Shown here: in pieces, positions 44,534 through 51,413 of the stretch
Numbering within the stretch: the stretch's first letter is position 1
Layout: every line of letters begins with the position of its first letter
Origin: Ardenticatenaceae bacterium
GTDB lineage: Bacteria; Chloroflexota; Anaerolineae; Promineifilales; Promineifilaceae
Direction of reading: 5' to 3'
Length of the DNA: 64,000 bases
Assembly: GCA_020634315.1 (NCBI GenBank)
Contig: JACKBV010000007.1
Coordinates: forward strand, 124,001-188,000
Made by a program: the position numbers and the translations under genes
The notes under the pieces: model-generated
Told to the model about the DNA's origin: nothing
The model's database searches: none
The model's input: only the letters and a program-made list of their open reading frames with translations

Positions 44534-46681
44534 ATGATGGAACAACCTACTTCAAATAATAATAACAATAAATTTCTTCTTGCTTGTGGCGGCTGTCTGG
44601 CTTTGCTTGTGCTCACCTTTGTTTGCCTGGGCATGAGCGGCATTGCTGCGTATTTCATATTGGATGGGAGCAGTGTGTTCACGAGCGTGAGCAGTACAGT
44701 GGTTGCTAGCGTGGCGACTGTTTCTATCGAAGCGACGCCAGGGCGACCAACGGCCGTTACCAGTCTCAGCATCACGCGCCAGGCGATTGCCACACCCCGC
44801 GCGACCACGCCGCCGACATCTGCGCCGGTAACAGCAGCAACGGCCGTTCCGCAGGAAATTGTCGCCAGCAAAAGCACGGCGACACCGCTGCCCCTGGCAC
44901 AGCCCGCAGCCATCATTCAAGAGCCGATTCCCCCACAAGCCTATACCGACCTGGCGTATTTCTTCAGCGCCGATTACCCTGCGCATGATTACTTTGCCTC
45001 TGCCAATCGCCTGGGCAAATACAACTTGCCGGCGCGTACGGTGACAATTCCCGGTTATCAGGTCGGCGACAGCCAGACCTTTATCACGGATGAAGGCAAT
45101 GTCGAGGCGACGTTGATGGCGGCGACCGACCATGCGTATTTTTGGGTGGAAGATGGGCTGAATTTAGCGGAAACGGCCGTTATCGAAGCGGCCAACAAGC
45201 TCGAAAACGAATATTATCCGCTGCTGGTCAACCTTTTTGGTCAGGAGTGGCAGCCTGGGGTAGACAACGACCCCCATTTTTCTGTGCTGCATTTGCGCCT
45301 GCCCGTTGATGCGGCTGAACTTGGCTACTTCACCGGCCTCGACGAATATCCGCGCGATCTTTACTACGATTCCAACGAACAAGAGATGCTTTACCTGAAC
45401 ATGTCAGAGTTGGTCATTGGCGAAGATTTGTATTATGGCACGCTGGTTCACGAGTTGCAGCATCTTATTCAATGGCATGTAGATGGCAATGAGGCGGGCT
45501 GGCTCAATGAAGGGTTATCGCAGTTGGCGGAGCTGTACGTTGGGCTGTACACGGCGGACACGGAGTATTATCTGGAGCAGCCGGACATTCGCCTGAATAC
45601 CTGGGAATATGACGACGACGTTGTCGATGCCCATTATGCCGGGGCTTATTTGCTCTCTGTCTATTTGTGGGAGCAGTTGGGGGAAACGGCCGTACAAGAG
45701 CTTTCGCGCCATCCCGCCAACGGCATGGCCGCCATTCGCACCATTTTGCGTGGCTACAGCGACCTGACATTGGAACAATTTCTCGCCAATTGGGCTGTCG
45801 CCAATTACCTCGATGGGGAAACGGCCGATCCGCTTTACACCTATGAAACCCTGGAACTGACCACGCCCACCGTCGAAAAACGCGTGCGCGACATTCCCTA
45901 CGAGCGCACCGCCGACCTGAATCAATATGGCGTGCATTACTTTGCCCTGGACGTGGCCGGAGCCGTGACCATTGATTTTGCCGGAGATACGCTGGTCAAT
46001 TTGGTGGACGCGCCGCCACCGGGCAGCGACCATCTCTGGCTGGCTCCTTCGCTTGATGACACCAACGCCCACCTCACGTTCTCGTTCGACCTGACTGACC
46101 TGAGCGCCGCCACGCTGGCCTTTGATACCTGGTATGACCTGGAAGAAGATTGGGATTTTGCTTATGTGTCTGTTTCGCTGGATGATGGCGCGACGTGGGA
46201 TTTGCTCAGTGGCACGTACCAAACTGCGGGGGAATATGGCCCGGCGTGGAACGGCCGTTCCGCGGCGGAAGCCGATGCAACCAATGGCTGGCTCAATGAA
46301 AACATCTCGCTGAACAGTTACCTGGGGAAATCGGTGCTGCTGCGCTTTGACCTGCTCACCGATTCGGCTATCAACGGGCAGGGCTTTGCCGTTGCCAACG
46401 TGCGTGTGCCGGAGCTAGGCGTATTTGCGGCATTGGAAACGGCCGTTACCGCTTGGGACACACAAGGATTTGTACAAACCGGCTGGCAGCTTCCCCAACA
46501 ATGGCAGGTACAACTCATTCAGCTCGGTGATGTCCCCACCGTCCAAACCCTCCCTCTCAACGACCTCAATCAAGGCCAATTGGAAGTGAAGCTCGGCAGC
46601 GACGGGGGCGTCCTGGTCATCATGCCCCTCACCCCCTTCACCAGTAACCCCGGCACCTATTGGCTCAACCTCACCCCATAA
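44534..46681 (+). CDS. HExxH zinc metalloprotease, paralog 2, membrane-anchored
   Basis: A 715-residue paralog of the preceding gene. Instead of a lipobox it has an N-terminal transmembrane anchor (FLLACGGCLALLVLTFVCLGMSGIAAYFIL) after a short Asn-rich cytoplasmic tail, then a Thr/Pro-rich spacer. The catalytic site reads LVHELQHLIQWHVDGNEAGWLNEGLSQLAEL, and the C-terminal beta region contains HLTFSFDLTDLSAATLAFDTWYDLEEDWDFAYVSVSLDDGATW. The two genes are 44 bp apart and likely co-expressed. Different anchors with the same catalytic plan suggest division of labour (inference). Many AACGGCCGTT copies occur in spacer and loop regions. Confidence 0.85.
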   Translation: MMEQPTSNNNNNKFLLACGGCLALLVLTFVCLGMSGIAAYFILDGSSVFTSVSSTVVASVATVSIEATPGRPTAVTSLSITRQAIATPRATTPPTSAPVTAATAVPQEIVASKSTATPLPLAQPAAIIQEPIPPQAYTDLAYFFSADYPAHDYFASANRLGKYNLPARTVTIPGYQVGDSQTFITDEGNVEATLMAATDHAYFWVEDGLNLAETAVIEAANKLENEYYPLLVNLFGQEWQPGVDNDPHFSVLHLRLPVDAAELGYFTGLDEYPRDLYYDSNEQEMLYLNMSELVIGEDLYYGTLVHELQHLIQWHVDGNEAGWLNEGLSQLAELYVGLYTADTEYYLEQPDIRLNTWEYDDDVVDAHYAGAYLLSVYLWEQLGETAVQELSRHPANGMAAIRTILRGYSDLTLEQFLANWAVANYLDGETADPLYTYETLELTTPTVEKRVRDIPYERTADLNQYGVHYFALDVAGAVTIDFAGDTLVNLVDAPPPGSDHLWLAPSLDDTNAHLTFSFDLTDLSAATLAFDTWYDLEEDWDFAYVSVSLDDGATWDLLSGTYQTAGEYGPAWNGRSAAEADATNGWLNENISLNSYLGKSVLLRFDLLTDSAINGQGFAVANVRVPELGVFAALETAVTAWDTQGFVQTGWQLPQQWQVQLIQLGDVPTVQTLPLNDLNQGQLEVKLGSDGGVLVIMPLTPFTSNPGTYWLNLTP

Positions 46682-46690
46682 AACAAACAG

Positions 46691-46719
46691 GAAAAAGTAG
46701 GCCGTCTGCCTACTTTTTC
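46691..46719. terminator. Bidirectional terminator hairpin
   Basis: A 12-bp perfect stem (GAAAAAGTAGGC 46691-46702, complement 46708-46719) with loop CGTCT. A/T-rich arm ends make it work in both directions; it overlaps the stop codon of the convergent YtxH-like gene. Confidence 0.8.
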
Positions 46720-46928
46720 CCACCTTCCTTCAACTGCTCAAATTCCGCTTCCTTCGCCGTGTAAGTTTCCTCAAATGCTTGCTTAAACTCAGCCTTCGCC
46801 GCTTCAATCCGCGCCAGGACATCTGCCTGCAAATCTGTGCCGGAAGCTGGCGTCCACAGCAGTGTAGCCACTGCACCTACCAGCGCCCCACTCATCATCC
46901 CCGCCAAAAAACTAAAAACCTTATTCAT
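46710..46928 (-). CDS. Small YtxH-like membrane protein
   Basis: A 72-residue protein starting MNKVFSFLAGMMSGALVGAVATLLWTPASGTDL, a single Gly-rich helix followed by a Pro-containing turn, as in YtxH/gas-vesicle-associated small proteins, then a charged coiled-coil-prone tail ending KEGGKK. YtxH proteins are often stress-induced, but the function is unknown. The start at 46928 is chosen because the hydrophobic segment begins there; an upstream in-frame start at 47039 would include heptad-repeat sequence. Confidence 0.7.
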   Translation of the reverse strand: MNKVFSFLAGMMSGALVGAVATLLWTPASGTDLQADVLARIEAAKAEFKQAFEETYTAKEAEFEQLKEGGKK

Positions 46929-46949
46929 CGTCAACTGCCTCCGTTGGTG

Positions 46950-47014
46950 TAGTCGGTAATCGGTAGCCTGTAAATGGTAATCCATAAACAGTTTACCATT
47001 TGTTATCCACTGCC
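46950..47014. repeat. Decayed heptad-unit hairpin
   Basis: Units GGTAATC, GGTAGCC, TGTAAAT, GGTAATC and CATAAAC are followed by an inverted part with TTTACCATTT. AAATGGTAA and TTTACCATTT form the stem core. It lies in the leader of the YtxH-like gene. Confidence 0.5.
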
Positions 47015-47078
47015 CCCGATTATACTCAAAGCACGCCATTTACCCTATCATTTCTTCAACCCGACAGAGTTTAGATCA

Positions 47079-47187
47079 AAGTCAACGGGTACATGAAGCA
47101 TGATCAATGGGTACATAGAGCGTGATCAACGGGTATATGGATCATGATCAACGGGTATACGCTGCATGATCAACGGGTATATGCGTC
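47079..47187. repeat. Five direct repeats at exactly 22-bp spacing
   Basis: The core TCAACGGGTATAT (variants TCAACGGGTACAT and TCAATGGGTACAT) begins at 47082, 47104, 47126, 47148 and 47170, a constant 22-bp step. GATCA or CATG strings fill the interval. It sits between the YtxH-like gene and the Nfu-type gene, about 70 bp upstream of the latter's promoter. It could be an activator or repressor array. The rest of 46929-47296 is the heptad hairpin and a promoter. Confidence 0.8.
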
Positions 47188-47256
47188 AAAAGCCAGCAAA
47201 GGGTTTTGTCATTAGCCTTATAAGGGTAGCCATATTTGCATGGACAGTTATTAGAA

Positions 47257-47287
47257 TTGCGGTCAACTGTAGGTGCGGTGTTATAAT
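47257..47287 (+). promoter_or_regulatory. Promoter of Nfu-type gene, apparently leaderless
   Basis: TATAAT at 47282-47287 lies 9 bp before ATG 47297, so the transcript would start at or within a few bases of the start codon. TTGCGG (47257-47262) is a possible -35 with a 19-bp spacer. No Shine-Dalgarno is present. Confidence 0.5.
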
Positions 47288-47296
47288 CGCCACACT

Positions 47297-47575
47297 ATGT
47301 CTGAGTATATCGAAATTGACACAGAACTAAGTGATGATGGGCAGCGCATGCACGTCTATACCAACCTTACTTTGGGTGAACGCGCTCAAGAATCTTACGC
47401 TTCACCGGCGGAAATGGAGGAAGGGTCTCCGTTGGTGCAAGCACTTGCCATTATTCCCGGTATCGTCGAACTGACCATCAGCGGCAGTGACATGCTCATC
47501 AGCAAAGAGGACGATGCTGATTGGTATGCGATTGTTGCCGATGTTTCCGCTGCCATCAAAGATTTTTTCCTGTAG
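47297..47575 (+). CDS. Stand-alone Nfu/NifU N-terminal-domain protein
   Basis: A 92-residue protein matching the Nfu_N domain: YASPAEMEEGSPLVQALAIIPGIVELTISGSDMLISKEDDADWYAIVADVSAAIKDFF. In eukaryotic and some bacterial Nfu proteins this domain precedes the Fe-S-binding CxxC domain; here that second domain is absent and there is no cysteine. A regulatory or scaffold partner in Fe-S cluster delivery is plausible but unproven. ATG 47297 is chosen from homology and the very near -10 box; an earlier GTG at 47273 would lie upstream of that box. Confidence 0.75.
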   Translation: MSEYIEIDTELSDDGQRMHVYTNLTLGERAQESYASPAEMEEGSPLVQALAIIPGIVELTISGSDMLISKEDDADWYAIVADVSAAIKDFFL

Positions 47576-47667
47576 TTTAGAATGGAAAGCACACAACAAT
47601 ATCTGGCGCATGTGCAGAGGTTTACCCTGAAAATGCCTGGATGCCTCCTTTTGACGTTTAATAACCA

Positions 47668-48903
47668 ATGACTTCTTCTCGCCATCCATCTCCCCGCCTG
47701 ATTCTTGCTGTCGTCGCCTTTGGCGTCTTTGTCGCTGCGGACGATTTGACGGTTGTTTCCACAATGCTGCGCCAGATCATCTTCGATCTGGAAATCCCCC
47801 TGCCACAAGGGTTAGACAAAGCCGCCTGGATTGTTAACGCTTACCTCATTGCCTATGTGGTGGTAATGCCGTTTGTTGGCCGTCTCAGCGACATCGTTGG
47901 TCGTCGCGCCGTTTATGTGGGGTCGCTGCTGCTCTTTCTCATTGGCTCCATTTGGGTGCCGCTGGCCCCTGATTTAAACAGCTTCATTGTGGGGCGTGTG
48001 CTGACAGCATTGGGCGGTGGCGCGATGGTGCCGGTGGCGATGGCGGTCATCGGTGATGTGTACGCGCCGCAGAAGCGGGCGACGGCAATGGGGACGTTGG
48101 GCGCGATTGATACGGCCGGTTGGGTTTGGGGGCCGTTGTACGGGGCGCTGTTGATTCGTTATCTCTCCTGGCAGTGGCAGTTTTACTTGAACATCCCGCT
48201 GAGTTTGATTGGTATTGTTGCCGCCTGGTGGGTGCTGCGCGATTTGCCACAGCCGACGCAGCGGGAACGGATTGATTGGCTGGGAACGGCCGTTCTCACG
48301 ATCTCCCTCCTCTCCCTGAACATCGCCCTCCTCAACAGCGGCGATGTCAGCAGCGCGGGCGGCTTTGCCAACCTGACAACCAACGAACCGACAAACACGG
48401 GCTGGCTGTATGCGGTAGCGGCCGTTTCCTTTGCCCTCTTCATCTGGATTGAGCGCCAGATCGCCAATAGCCCACAACGCCCACCCCACTCTTCTCTTCC
48501 CGCCACCCTCTTCTCCTTCCTCGCCGCACCGCCACTCATTGATCTCACCCTCTTTCGCCGTCGCAATTTTAGCCCGGCGATTCTAATCAACTTCCTGGTA
48601 GGCGGTGTGTTAATCATTGCGATGGTTAATGTGCCGTTGGTGATCAATGTGTTGGAATATGACGTGGAAACGGCCGCTCTCACCAGCGGCTATCTGCTCA
48701 GCGGCATGACCGGAGCCATGGCGGTGGCCTCTTACCTGGGAGGGCGTTTCACCGAGCGGCTCAGTTATCGGCTGCCCACGCTGTTGGGGCTGGTTTTGTG
48801 CATTGTCGGCTTTGCGCTGATGGGCAGCAGTTGGGTTGTGGGCACACCCTACAGCGAAATGGCCTGGCAGCTCGTTATTTTGGGGCCGGGTTTGGCTTGG
48901 TGA
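47668..48903 (+). CDS. MFS multidrug transporter (DHA2, 14-TM type), main part (frame broken)
   Basis: The first 411 residues of a major-facilitator drug:H+ antiporter. Motif A-like FVGRLSDIVGRRAVYVG, then LGGGAMVPVAMAVIGDVYAPQKRATAMG and DTAGWVWGPLYGALLIRYLSWQWQFYLNIPL are typical of the DHA2 branch. The loop IERQIANSPQRPPHSSLP...LAAPPLIDLTLFRRRNF carries about 20 extra residues coded by a pyrimidine-rich stretch (48472-48530). The frame ends at QLVILGPGLAW; a missing base in the GGGTTTGG run (about 48887-48894) explains it. The rest follows in the next entry. Confidence 0.87.
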   Translation: MTSSRHPSPRLILAVVAFGVFVAADDLTVVSTMLRQIIFDLEIPLPQGLDKAAWIVNAYLIAYVVVMPFVGRLSDIVGRRAVYVGSLLLFLIGSIWVPLAPDLNSFIVGRVLTALGGGAMVPVAMAVIGDVYAPQKRATAMGTLGAIDTAGWVWGPLYGALLIRYLSWQWQFYLNIPLSLIGIVAAWWVLRDLPQPTQRERIDWLGTAVLTISLLSLNIALLNSGDVSSAGGFANLTTNEPTNTGWLYAVAAVSFALFIWIERQIANSPQRPPHSSLPATLFSFLAAPPLIDLTLFRRRNFSPAILINFLVGGVLIIAMVNVPLVINVLEYDVETAALTSGYLLSGMTGAMAVASYLGGRFTERLSYRLPTLLGLVLCIVGFALMGSSWVVGTPYSEMAWQLVILGPGLAW

Positions 48904-49241
48904 TTGCGCCAGTGGGAACGGCCGTTATCAACAGCGCCCCCGACACCCAACGCGGCATCGCCGCCAGCCTCGTCATCGTTTTGCGCCTGATGGGCATGAG
49001 CGTTGGCCTCTCCGGGCTTACCGCCTGGGGACTGCACCGCTTTGAAATTTTACGCACGCAAATCACCCTGCCCGACTTGCCTCTGGCTGACCCCGTTTAC
49101 CAGCAAGCCATCGTCGATGGCCTGACCCAGGTGACTGTTCGTGTCCTGACCGAGACCTTTCTCGTTTCGGCCGTTATCGTTGCTGTCGCCAGCATCATTG
49201 GCCTGCGCCTGCACCGTGATCAGCAGTCAGAAACCGAATAG
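48892..49241 (+). CDS. MFS multidrug transporter, C-terminal part
   Basis: This continues the preceding transporter in another frame as GFGLVIAPVGTAVINSAPDTQRGIAASLVIVLRLMGMSVGLSGLTAWGLHRFEIL and a last helix (FLVSAVIVAVASIIGLRL). Adding one base upstream gives a single protein of about 524 residues, normal for 14-helix DHA2 pumps. Downstream, 49242-49435 shows only a short CCTTTG/CAAAGG stem and nothing else I recognise. Confidence 0.8.
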
Positions 49242-49435
49242 CTCGCAGAAACCATAATAAACCTTTGCATTTTGTCAAAGGCCAACAGCTGCCGATTACA
49301 CATGCAATGTCTACAGCCGAAAGCGCACACCTGAACCGCAACCAACTACTCATTCAGTCAAAGCCCGTCAACAAACGATTCGTTTGCCTTCCCTTGCTCG
49401 ACTTTGGAATCGCCGTAATCTAACGTTCTTCTTAT

Positions 49436-49464
49436 TTGACGCTTATTTTTGCCCATGATATGAT
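49436..49464 (+). promoter_or_regulatory. Vegetative promoter of the hrcA operon
   Basis: TTGACG (49436-49441), a 17-bp spacer and TATGAT (49459-49464), near consensus, with the CIRCE operator starting 16 bp downstream. Confidence 0.8.
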
Positions 49465-49479
49465 ATTTGAAACCCCTGT

Positions 49480-49506
49480 TTAGCACTCATTATACAAGAG
49501 TGCTAA
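49480..49506 (+). promoter_or_regulatory. CIRCE operator (HrcA binding site)
   Basis: An exact CIRCE: TTAGCACTC, 9-nt spacer, GAGTGCTAA. It lies right after the predicted transcription start, so HrcA would block transcription or early elongation of its own operon and release it on heat shock. This is a well-established mechanism. Confidence 0.97.
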
Positions 49507-49607
49507 ACGAGGCGATTAGAAACCAGTTACCAGGAGACTAGTAACAGTATTCAGTAATCAGTATCCAATTATCAGCAAGGGGTGATTCTAACCAAGCTCC
49601 CTTGAAA

Positions 49608-49667
49608 ATAACCTCCCGGAGGTTATCAATGGCAGGCTCGCCGCATGAGACGAACCTCCGGGAGGTT
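49608..49667. repeat. Dispersed palindromic element in hrcA leader
   Basis: ACCTCCCGGAGGT (49611-49623) and its inverted copy ACCTCCGGGAGGT (49654-49666) flank a 30-nt middle that contains GGCTCGCCGCATGAGA. The middle is nearly identical to the element at 57.83-57.88 kb. Heptad units (AGTATTC, AGTAATC, AGTATCC) at 49550-49575 and an inverted set (CTGATTACTGATAA, about 49723-49739) surround it, so the hrcA leader could fold into a large stem. Confidence 0.7.
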
Positions 49668-49778
49668 GGCTTTCATTCGTGGTGGTGTGCCACCATTCAT
49701 GAAATCTCCACTGAAAATGAATGACTGATTACTGATAACCGGCACTAGTCTCCGATTCTGTAACGTGACAAGATAAGC

Positions 49779-50843
49779 ATGTTTCCTTCACTAACGGAAC
49801 GTCAGGAATACATTCTAAGCCTGGTCATACAAAGTCACATCTCGTCGGGTCGTCCCATTGGCTCCAAAACATTGGTAGATGAGTTCGACCTGGACGTGAG
49901 TTCTGCGACCGTGCGCAACGAGATGGCCCTTCTCAGTGAATTAGGGTACGTGGTGCAATTGCACACATCTGCGGGACGTGTGCCCAGCGTGATGGGCTAC
50001 CGCTACTTTGTGCAAAAGCTGCTTGGCGAATTTCATCTGCCCTATCATGAACAGCAGATGATCAGCCACCAATTCCATCAGGCACGACTGGATTTGAGCC
50101 AATGGATGCAATTGGCGGCCGCTATCCTGGCACGCACCTCGCAGGGAGCCAGTTTTGTCACAATGCCACAGCCGTACCAGAACCGATTTAAGCATATTCA
50201 GCTTATCTCGACCCAGGGGCGTCTCGTCTTAATGATCCTGGTACTCTTTGGCGGCTCGGTGAAGCAGCAAATGTTGACTCTGGCCGAACCATTGCCACAA
50301 GCACGATTAAGTGTGGCTGCCAATCGGCTTAATACGCTCTTTGAAAATGCCGGGTATGATGATATTGCCAGCCGCCTCAGTCAGCTGGACACGCTGGAAA
50401 ATGAAGTGGCCCGCCTTGTGTTGGATGTGCTGCGACGGACTGATGAACGGCCGTTTGCCAATATCTATCGTGATGGCCTGGTCAACATTCTCGAAGACGA
50501 AGGCACACGCCAGGCGGTGCGCGTGCTCGAAGAACGCACGCTGTTAGCCAATGTGCTGAATGAAACCCAAACGCCCGATATACGCGGGGTGCAGGTTGTC
50601 ATTGGCGGCGACGGCCGTTGGGAAGAATTAAAAGATTGCACCATTATCCTTTCGCGCTATGGTGTGATGGAACAATTTACAGGCACGGTTGCTGTCATTG
50701 GGCCAATGCGTATGCCTTACGGCCGTAACGTAGCCGCCGTGCGCTATGTCGCTGATTTAATGAGCAATTTCCTTGGCGAATACTACCTGGAAGCGCCAAA
50801 ACCAGAACCTATACACAATGATGAGGTAGGAACAAGTGAGTGA
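49779..50843 (+). CDS. hrcA: Heat-inducible transcription repressor HrcA
   Basis: A 354-residue HrcA. The N-terminal winged helix reads LTERQEYILSLVIQSHISSGRPIGSKTLVDEFDLDVSSATVRNEMALLSELGYVVQLHTSAGRVPS, the DNA-binding hallmark of the family. A GAF-like/dimerisation domain follows, with an ending that includes IIGGDGRWEELKDC-like and GPMRMPYGRNVAAVRYVADLMSNFL segments. It binds the CIRCE site 270 bp upstream and needs GroEL for activity in known systems. It overlaps grpE by 8 bp. Confidence 0.96.
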   Translation: MFPSLTERQEYILSLVIQSHISSGRPIGSKTLVDEFDLDVSSATVRNEMALLSELGYVVQLHTSAGRVPSVMGYRYFVQKLLGEFHLPYHEQQMISHQFHQARLDLSQWMQLAAAILARTSQGASFVTMPQPYQNRFKHIQLISTQGRLVLMILVLFGGSVKQQMLTLAEPLPQARLSVAANRLNTLFENAGYDDIASRLSQLDTLENEVARLVLDVLRRTDERPFANIYRDGLVNILEDEGTRQAVRVLEERTLLANVLNETQTPDIRGVQVVIGGDGRWEELKDCTIILSRYGVMEQFTGTVAVIGPMRMPYGRNVAAVRYVADLMSNFLGEYYLEAPKPEPIHNDEVGTSE

Positions 50844-51396
50844 CGAAAATTTGCAAGAAAAAGACCCGTTAGACGCTGCTGCCGATGCAGCAGACACAGG
50901 GGCTAATGGAGCGGAAACGGCCGTTGCCGATTCCCCACCCACCCTCGAAGAACAATTACAAACAGCCCAAGCCGAAGCCGCCAAAAATTACGATGGCTGG
51001 CTGCGTGCCCAAGCTGAACTATCCAACGCGCGCAAACGTTTTGAAAAACAGCAAGCGGACGCCTACACAAACGCCACCGCCGCTGTCATCAAAAAGCTGC
51101 TGCCCGTTCTGGATGATTTTCAACGCGCTATGGAAAACGCCCCCACCAACATCCAAGAAGATAGTTGGTTTGAAGGCATTATCCTGGTACAGCGCAAATT
51201 AAACAGCATCCTTGAAAGCTTTAACGTGGAACCCATCGTTGCAGTCGGGCAACCCTTTGACCCCAATCTGCACGAGGCCATTATGCAAGAAGAATCAGAC
51301 ACCTATGAAAGCGGTGTTGTCACCCGCGAACTGCAAAAAGGATACAAATTAGGCGACCGCGTCATCCGGCCCACGCTGGTAAACGTGGCTGCGTAA
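50836..51396 (+). CDS. grpE: Nucleotide exchange factor GrpE
   Basis: A 186-residue GrpE, the exchange factor for DnaK. It starts at GTG 50836, overlapping the hrcA stop and thus translationally coupled. An acidic, Ala-rich N-terminal tail (with an AACGGCCGTT copy giving GAETAVADS) leads to the long helix (LEEQLQTAQAEAAKNYDGWLRAQAELSNARKRF). The beta-wing domain ends in VVTRELQKGYKLGDRVIRPTLVNVA, the family's most conserved part. The order hrcA-grpE-dnaK-dnaJ is the classic class I heat-shock arrangement. Confidence 0.96.
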   Translation: MSDENLQEKDPLDAAADAADTGANGAETAVADSPPTLEEQLQTAQAEAAKNYDGWLRAQAELSNARKRFEKQQADAYTNATAAVIKKLLPVLDDFQRAMENAPTNIQEDSWFEGIILVQRKLNSILESFNVEPIVAVGQPFDPNLHEAIMQEESDTYESGVVTRELQKGYKLGDRVIRPTLVNVAA

Positions 51397-51413
51397 GAGG
51401 TAAAAACAAAAAC

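Noticed and set aside
47079..47187. CRISPR array or replication-origin iterons
   Set aside because: The units are short and the interval is fixed at 22 bp without spacers. Iterons remain thinkable, but there are no DnaA boxes or replication initiator nearby.
47201..47260. tRNA-like fold in the spacer before the Nfu-type gene
   Set aside because: No GTTCRA T-arm, no CCA end and no cloverleaf could be drawn. No tRNA was found anywhere in the window.
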